A stretch of 47,169 nucleotides of DNA from Bacteroidota bacterium (lineage in GTDB: Bacteria > Bacteroidota > Ignavibacteria > Ignavibacteriales > Ignavibacteriaceae). Positions within the stretch are counted from its first letter, which is position 1. Each line of letters starts with the position of its first letter. The notes under the pieces were generated by a model that saw only the letters and a list, made by a program, of their open reading frames with translations, ran no database searches and was not told the DNA's origin. The stretch lies in NCBI GenBank assembly GCA_022708025.1, contig JAKIZM010000023.1:1-47169 (forward strand). The letters are read 5' to 3'. Position numbers and translations under genes: made by a program. Of this stretch, positions 42,392 through 47,169 are shown one piece after another.

Positions 42392-44410
42392 TTAGTTTAA
42401 ATTATTTAAAATTTTTCTGGCTAACGAAATAATATTTTCTTTTGTAAATCCATATTGCTTGAATAAAACACTATCCGGTGCGGAAGCTCCGAATTTTTCA
42501 ATGCTTAAACTATCTCCGTAATCGCCAACATATTTTTTCCATCCTTGCGAAACGCCCATTTCAACAGAAAGCCTTGCTTTTACATCTTTGGGAAGAATGG
42601 AATTTTTATACTCGTCGGTTTGCTTTTCAAAAATTTCCCAACTTACAAAGTTTACCACTCTGGTTTTAATTCCTTCTGATTGAAGAGTTTCTGCAGCATC
42701 AAGGCAAAGCGAAACTTCGGAACCCGATGCCAATAATATCAAATCAGGCTTGCCATCAGAATCTTTAATTATGTATGCACCATTCTTTACACCTTCGCAG
42801 GAAGTATATTTATTACGATTAATTACTGGAAGTTTTTGTCTTGTTAAAATTAAGGCAACTGGTCCGCCGGTATGATTTAATGCATACTTCCATGCTTCAA
42901 TAGTTTCATTTGCATCGGCAGGACGCAGCACAACCAAATTCGGCATTGCACGCAGAGATGCAAGCTGTTCAATCGGTTGATGAGTTGGTCCGTCTTCACC
43001 AAGTCCGATACTGTCATGAGTAAAAATATAAATCACTTTTTGTTTCATCAATGCCGCAAGACGAATAGCAGGACGCATATAATCTGAAAAGATTAAAAAT
43101 GTTGCACCAAACGGAATTATTCCGCCGTAAATTGCCATACCGTTTAATATGGCTCCCATCGTATGTTCACGAATTCCAAAATGAATATTTTTTCCGCTTC
43201 TGTTTTCTGCAGAAAATGATTTTGATGATTTTATTTCAGTCATATTTGATTCATTCAAGTCTGCCGATCCACCGATAAGTGTTGGAATATCAATTGCTGC
43301 AGCGTTAAGTACCTTGCCGGATACAACTCTTGTTGCAATTTTCTCATCAAAGTTTTCGTATTTAGGAAGATGATTAAGCCAATTGTCATTGAACTCAAAG
43401 TTCATAACAGATTCAAACAGAGCATAGTCTTGCGGATATTTAGATTTGTATTCGTTTACTTTTTCATTCCACATATCTTCTGCTTCTTGCCCGCATTCCG
43501 AAATTCCTCTGAAGCGTTTGTAAACTTCTTCAGGAACATAAAATGTTTTATCTTCAGGCATACCAAGATTGCGTTTGGTTAATTTTACTTCTTCTTCACC
43601 AAGAGGTGCACCATGTGAAGATGATTTATCCTGTTTATTTGGACTGCCAAATCCGATATGTGTTTTAGTAATTACCAATGTTGGTTTTTGATAATTTGAA
43701 CGAGCCATTTTTATAACTCGTTCAACCAGCTCAATATCATTAACATCATTTATGGAAAGAACCTGCCAGCCATAAGATTCAAATCTTTTTGCAACATCAT
43801 CAGAATAGCAAATATCAGTTTTTCCGTCGATTGTTATTCTATTATCATCATAAAAGAAAACGAGTTTGTCTAACTTCAAATGTCCGGCGAGTGAAGCAGC
43901 TTCGTGAGAAATTCCCTCCATTAAATCGCCGTCGCTGCAGATCCCCCAGATACCATGATCAATTAATTTAATATCATCTTTGTTAAACAAAGCTGCCATA
44001 TAATCCCGTGCGATTGCCATTCCGATCGCAGTTGCGAATCCTTGTCCAAGTGGACCTGTCGTGGTTTCAACTCCAATTGAATGATCAATTTCAGGATGAC
44101 CCGGGGTTTTGCTTTCCCATTGTCTGAAGTTTTTAATATCATCCATTGAAATATTATAACCGGCAAGATGTAAAACAGAATACAGAAGCATACTTCCATG
44201 TCCGGCGGATAAAATAAATCTGTCTCTGTTAAACCATTTAGGATTTAACGGATTGTGTTTCATTGCTTTGTAATAAAGTGCATAAGCAATCGGTGCCATT
44301 CCCATCGGCATTCCGGGATGGCCAGAGTTAGCTTTTTGTATTGCATCAATTGAAAGAGTGCGAATAGTGTTAATTGTAAGTTGTTCAATATTTGTTGAAG
44401 TATCAGACAT
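42392..44410 (-). CDS. tkt: transketolase
   Basis: This 672-residue thiamine-diphosphate enzyme of the pentose phosphate pathway moves two-carbon units between sugar phosphates. The N-terminal domain has KANSGHPGMPMGMAPIAYAL and the ThDP/metal motif GDGDLMEGISHEAASLAGH (GICSDGDLMEG...NRITIDG). The middle domain has the catalytic Glu region HFGIREHTMGAILNG and FTHDSIGLGEDGPTHQPIEQLA. The C-terminal domain is complete. The length is normal. It is probably first in a transcript that continues into the Cys-rich ORF and the heme protein. Confidence 0.97.
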   Translation of the reverse strand: MSDTSTNIEQLTINTIRTLSIDAIQKANSGHPGMPMGMAPIAYALYYKAMKHNPLNPKWFNRDRFILSAGHGSMLLYSVLHLAGYNISMDDIKNFRQWESKTPGHPEIDHSIGVETTTGPLGQGFATAIGMAIARDYMAALFNKDDIKLIDHGIWGICSDGDLMEGISHEAASLAGHLKLDKLVFFYDDNRITIDGKTDICYSDDVAKRFESYGWQVLSINDVNDIELVERVIKMARSNYQKPTLVITKTHIGFGSPNKQDKSSSHGAPLGEEEVKLTKRNLGMPEDKTFYVPEEVYKRFRGISECGQEAEDMWNEKVNEYKSKYPQDYALFESVMNFEFNDNWLNHLPKYENFDEKIATRVVSGKVLNAAAIDIPTLIGGSADLNESNMTEIKSSKSFSAENRSGKNIHFGIREHTMGAILNGMAIYGGIIPFGATFLIFSDYMRPAIRLAALMKQKVIYIFTHDSIGLGEDGPTHQPIEQLASLRAMPNLVVLRPADANETIEAWKYALNHTGGPVALILTRQKLPVINRNKYTSCEGVKNGAYIIKDSDGKPDLILLASGSEVSLCLDAAETLQSEGIKTRVVNFVSWEIFEKQTDEYKNSILPKDVKARLSVEMGVSQGWKKYVGDYGDSLSIEKFGASAPDSVLFKQYGFTKENIISLARKILNNLN

Positions 44411-44894
44411 AAACTTTTATCCGGTTTTATTTAATAATTGAAAGGCTAAAATAAAAAAAATTTTGTTTTATCAATGCTTTTCAGCCCTATTGATTAAAAA
44501 TTTAATTTATAAATACTAATAAGTGTTTACCATTCAATAACACAAAATTTTTAACACCAAACTTAGTTTACAAAATAGCAAATATATTGCTTACAACTTT
44601 TGTTGATACCGTTAATTATATTGAATAACTTTAACCAGTAAAAATCATTATCAGAGAAATAATATCTGAATCAAAGTTATTGAACAAAGTTCTGATAGAA
44701 TTATTTCAAAATATTGAATTAAGAAAAGCAGAAGCTGTTATAGATGCAGAAAAGTAATGCAATTGCAAGAAAATTTATATTCTTTTACTAATTGTTTTCT
44801 GAAGTAAAAAGAATAGTGCAATGCATATTACTTAATCAAGTTTTTCTCCATAAATTTGAATATCTTTTGAAAAATAATCTTTAAGTAATAAAAA
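44411..44894. other. intergenic DNA between transketolase and the R-M system
   Basis: AT-rich DNA. A short open stretch at about 44650-44757 (plus strand) encodes KVLIELFQNIELRKAEAVID and ends in TAA, without a proper start. It could be the remnant of a gene, but I recognise no family. The methyltransferase promoter must lie here, and its leader is A-rich with no Shine-Dalgarno site. Confidence 0.45.
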
Positions 44895-46190
44895 ATGAAT
44901 ACGAAGCACTTAATAGTAAATGGTGATTCAAGATTTATGAATGAACTAAGCGACGAATCTGTTCATTTAGTAATAACTTCACCACCATATTGGCAATTAA
45001 AAGATTATGGAACCGATGATCAAATTGGTTTTAATGAAAGCTACGAGAGTTATGTAAATAATCTTAATCTTGTCTGGAAAGAATCTTTTCGTGTCTTGCA
45101 TAACGGGTGCAGGTTGTGTGTAAATATAGGCGATCAATTTGCCCGTTCCGTTTATTATGGAAGATACAAAGTAATTCCCATTCGAACGGAAATAATAAAA
45201 TTCTGTGAGACGGTTGGTTTTGATTATATGGGCGCAATAATCTGGCAAAAGATTACTACAACTAATACAACCGGCGGAGCGACAATAATGGGTTCGTTTC
45301 CTTATCCTCGGAATGGCATTCTAAAATTAGATTATGAGTTTATACTTATTTTCAAAAAAAGCGGCACACCACCGAAAGTATCTAAGGAACAGAAAGAGCT
45401 TTCAAAATTAACTACTGAAGAATGGAATACATATTTTCAAGGACATTGGAATTTCGGAGGCTCAAAACAAGATAGTCACATAGCTATGTTCCCGGAAGAA
45501 CTTCCAAAACGACTTATCAAAATGTTTTCATTTACAGGAGACACTATTCTTGATCCGTTTCTTGGTAGCGGCACTACTTCTTTAGCCGCAAAAAATTTAA
45601 ATCGGAATTCGGTTGGATATGAAATTAATGCCGATTTTATCCCAATCATAAAGAAAAAGTTAGCTGTCAGTGAAAACAAAATGTTTGAAGATCATTCATA
45701 TAAATTTGTTAAGCAGGAAAAATTTCAAATAGATTTCAAAAATGAAATTGCAAGCCAGCCATATATTTTCCAAGACCCCCATAAACTTGATAAGAAAATT
45801 GATGTAAAAAAGCTTCAATTTGGATCCAAGCTGGATAATAATGGAGGAAAGAGAGAAGAATATTATTCAGTAAAAGAAGTAATTAGTCCGGAATTATTAC
45901 GGCTCAATAATGATCTGATCGTTCGATTAATCGGTGTAAAGGAAAAAGCCGAGGTAAACGGAAAAGCAAAGGAATTCCTTTCTAATAAAACGAAGGGGCA
46001 AAAAGTCTTTTTAAAATACGACCTACAAAAATATGATGACAAGAATAGATTACTTTGCTATCTCTATCTGCAGAATAAAACTTTTATCAATGCTCATCTA
46101 ATTAAAGAAAAGCTTGCTATTGTTGATACTGACATCGATTTCAAATTCAAAAATAAATTCTTACACTTACTTGGGGACAATAATGGCTAA
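44895..46190 (+). CDS. DNA methyltransferase (beta class, probable N4-cytosine) with C-terminal SNase-like domain
   Basis: This 431-residue protein has motif IV TSPPYW (residues 28-33) before motif I DPFLGSGTT (220-228), the beta-class order; SPPY favours N4-cytosine methylation. The SPPYWQLKDYG context recalls CTAG-type enzymes. After the core (about 1-260) comes a linker and then, at about 340-425, a domain like staphylococcal nuclease: LIVRLIGVKEKAEVNGKAKEF, KGQKVFLKYD, NRLLCYLYL and FINAHLIKEKLAIV. Arg344 and Arg385 align with the nuclease arginines, but the Asp and Glu of the VDTPE motif do not, so the domain may only bind DNA. Its stop overlaps the restriction gene by 8 bp. Its role is to protect host DNA from the partner enzyme. 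Confidence 0.87.
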   Translation: MNTKHLIVNGDSRFMNELSDESVHLVITSPPYWQLKDYGTDDQIGFNESYESYVNNLNLVWKESFRVLHNGCRLCVNIGDQFARSVYYGRYKVIPIRTEIIKFCETVGFDYMGAIIWQKITTTNTTGGATIMGSFPYPRNGILKLDYEFILIFKKSGTPPKVSKEQKELSKLTTEEWNTYFQGHWNFGGSKQDSHIAMFPEELPKRLIKMFSFTGDTILDPFLGSGTTSLAAKNLNRNSVGYEINADFIPIIKKKLAVSENKMFEDHSYKFVKQEKFQIDFKNEIASQPYIFQDPHKLDKKIDVKKLQFGSKLDNNGGKREEYYSVKEVISPELLRLNNDLIVRLIGVKEKAEVNGKAKEFLSNKTKGQKVFLKYDLQKYDDKNRLLCYLYLQNKTFINAHLIKEKLAIVDTDIDFKFKNKFLHLLGDNNG

Positions 46191-46818
46191 AGAATGGATA
46201 TTGAACAGTGTAATGAATCGTTTCCAACTTAATTTCAAGCGTAATGTTGGTCCGACTTCAGAATCAATTAGAAAATGTGCACCCAAATCTGTTGAAGAAT
46301 GGGAAGAATATTATTTTAAAAATGTTAAAAGCAAAGAGCATATTACCGAACTTGGTAAAAAACTTTATGTTAAAATAACAGAGGTCGTGCAAGCTGAACT
46401 TGATGATATTAAAGAACAAGATTGCATTGAATATATGATTAATCTGGTAATAAGCCGAACCTTTGACGGATATATGACGGAGATCGAAACAATTTATGGA
46501 CAACTTGAAAAAATTTTAAGCGTGAAAATTGAACCAGCACCTGATGAATGGGATAGACTTTTCAATGTTGATTTTTATATCAAGATAAATGAAAAATATA
46601 TAGGACTTCAAATTAAACCTGTTAATGAGGGTATTCAACTTCCTGAGATATTTAAGGAAAGAGCTATTCAAGAAGAAACCCATCTTAAGTTTACAGATGT
46701 ATTTGGTGGAAAAGTATTTTATGTTTTTTCAACAAAAATAAATGGTAAAAAGGATATTGTTAACAAAGAAATAATTAACGAGATCAGAAACGAAGTTGAA
46801 AGATTGAAAAAACTTTGA
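46183..46818 (+). CDS. MjaI-family type II restriction endonuclease
   Basis: This protein has 211 residues from ATG 46183-46185, where MAKEWILNSVMNRFQLNFKR begins. The start fits the family N-terminus and overlaps the methyltransferase stop by 8 bp. NVGPTSESIRKCAPKSVEEW and EEYYFKNV, and later FNVDFYIKINEKYIGLQIKP with a possible D-x(n)-Q-x-K catalytic pattern, match what I remember of the MjaI family (site CTAG). The longer in-frame start at 46114 lies inside the methyltransferase gene and is not supported. The gene pair forms a compact R-M unit. The coupling makes the methyltransferase come first, as is usual for safe establishment. Confidence 0.82.
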   Translation: MAKEWILNSVMNRFQLNFKRNVGPTSESIRKCAPKSVEEWEEYYFKNVKSKEHITELGKKLYVKITEVVQAELDDIKEQDCIEYMINLVISRTFDGYMTEIETIYGQLEKILSVKIEPAPDEWDRLFNVDFYIKINEKYIGLQIKPVNEGIQLPEIFKERAIQEETHLKFTDVFGGKVFYVFSTKINGKKDIVNKEIINEIRNEVERLKKL

Positions 46819-47169
46819 AGTGTTTATAATTCCTTAAAGCACTAAAAATAGTTTCTGTCTTCGATTGAGAATTGAAAAGTCCTCAGATTAATTGTTATAC
46901 TAATTACTAATCTTAACGAATAATCCACTCCCTTAATCTACATTTTAAAAGCAACAAATCTCAGCTTAACCTTCTATACTAAAAAGCTGCAAAATATAGT
47001 TTTTCAATAATCCAAATCAGTGTTGATATACACTATACTTCTAATCTCAAATCCGATATAGGACATAAAAACAAAGATAATTTAACGGACAAATAATTAT
47101 TTCTTAAAAATTCTTCCTTATGACTGTCTTTATTGAGCTAAATGGGATTGTTCATATAACATTTTGAAG
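46819..47169. other. gene-free end of the window
   Basis: AT-rich DNA with short frames only. A weak stem (agtg...cact) follows the restriction gene stop, without a good T-run. Nothing else is recognised. Confidence 0.5.

Noticed and set aside
44650..44757. Short open stretch before the R-M system as a real gene
   Set aside because: It has no start codon or ribosome site and no recognised family; noted only as a possible remnant.
46114..46182. Longer start for the restriction endonuclease
   Set aside because: It lies within the methyltransferase gene. The family N-terminus is MAKEWILN at 46183.
1..47169. tRNA, rRNA, plasmid or phage hallmarks
   Set aside because: I looked for tRNA arms, integrases, transposases and replication genes and saw none that I could support.

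Overview
This is an AT-rich bacterial chromosome segment, most likely from the Ignavibacteria or a close relative in the Bacteroidota/Chlorobi group. The evidence is a type IX secretion (T9SS) C-terminal sorting domain starting EQNYPNPFNPSTTI, a DUF5686 outer-membrane-type protein with a carboxypeptidase-like regulatory domain, Bacteroidota-type promoters (TTTG-N19-TAnnTTTG), and a mix of strong Shine-Dalgarno sites with A-rich leaders. No tRNA, rRNA or CRISPR array was recognised.

Region 1 (1-13.2 kb) is an accessory island rich in repeats. It holds a tandem array of 300-350 bp repeats (family A), two pilin-like paralogs, and many copies of a 145/174 bp repeat (family B) that separate small cassettes. 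The cassettes are an AbiE operon with a decayed third gene (Mrr-like nuclease plus large ATPase), a frameshifted MNT/HepT pair, a HicBA pair with a nonsense mutation in hicA, an intact ParDE/RelE-type pair, and a GT-C-type membrane glycosyltransferase. A 155 bp block, about 94% identical between its two copies, flanks the island as a direct repeat 8,607 bp apart. A fragment of the 3' end of aspS lies inside the island.

Region 2 (13.2-20.1 kb) holds aspS and deoA. The first 243 bp of deoA are duplicated, and two GT-C-type membrane protein genes (3.5 kb) sit between the partial and the full copy. Both genes next to the island therefore have a partial copy with cargo in between.

Region 3 (20.2-44.4 kb) is mostly ordinary chromosome. 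It carries a tyrosine phenol-lyase, an ATP-grasp ligase, a secreted T9SS beta-propeller protein, an M14 peptidase, and an overlapping operon (LolA-like protein, HAD, GNAT, prolyl oligopeptidase). It also carries the DUF5686 protein, a 1176-residue coiled-coil protein built from 35-residue units, a PAP2-type phosphatase, an esterase, several exported proteins and transketolase. A candidate 90-nt small RNA with two C-rich hairpin loops lies at 38.8 kb, and an unlisted 50-residue Cys-rich ORF lies at 42.3 kb.

Region 4 (44.9-46.8 kb) is a restriction-modification pair: a beta-class DNA methyltransferase fused to an SNase-like domain, overlapping an MjaI-family restriction endonuclease (expected site CTAG).
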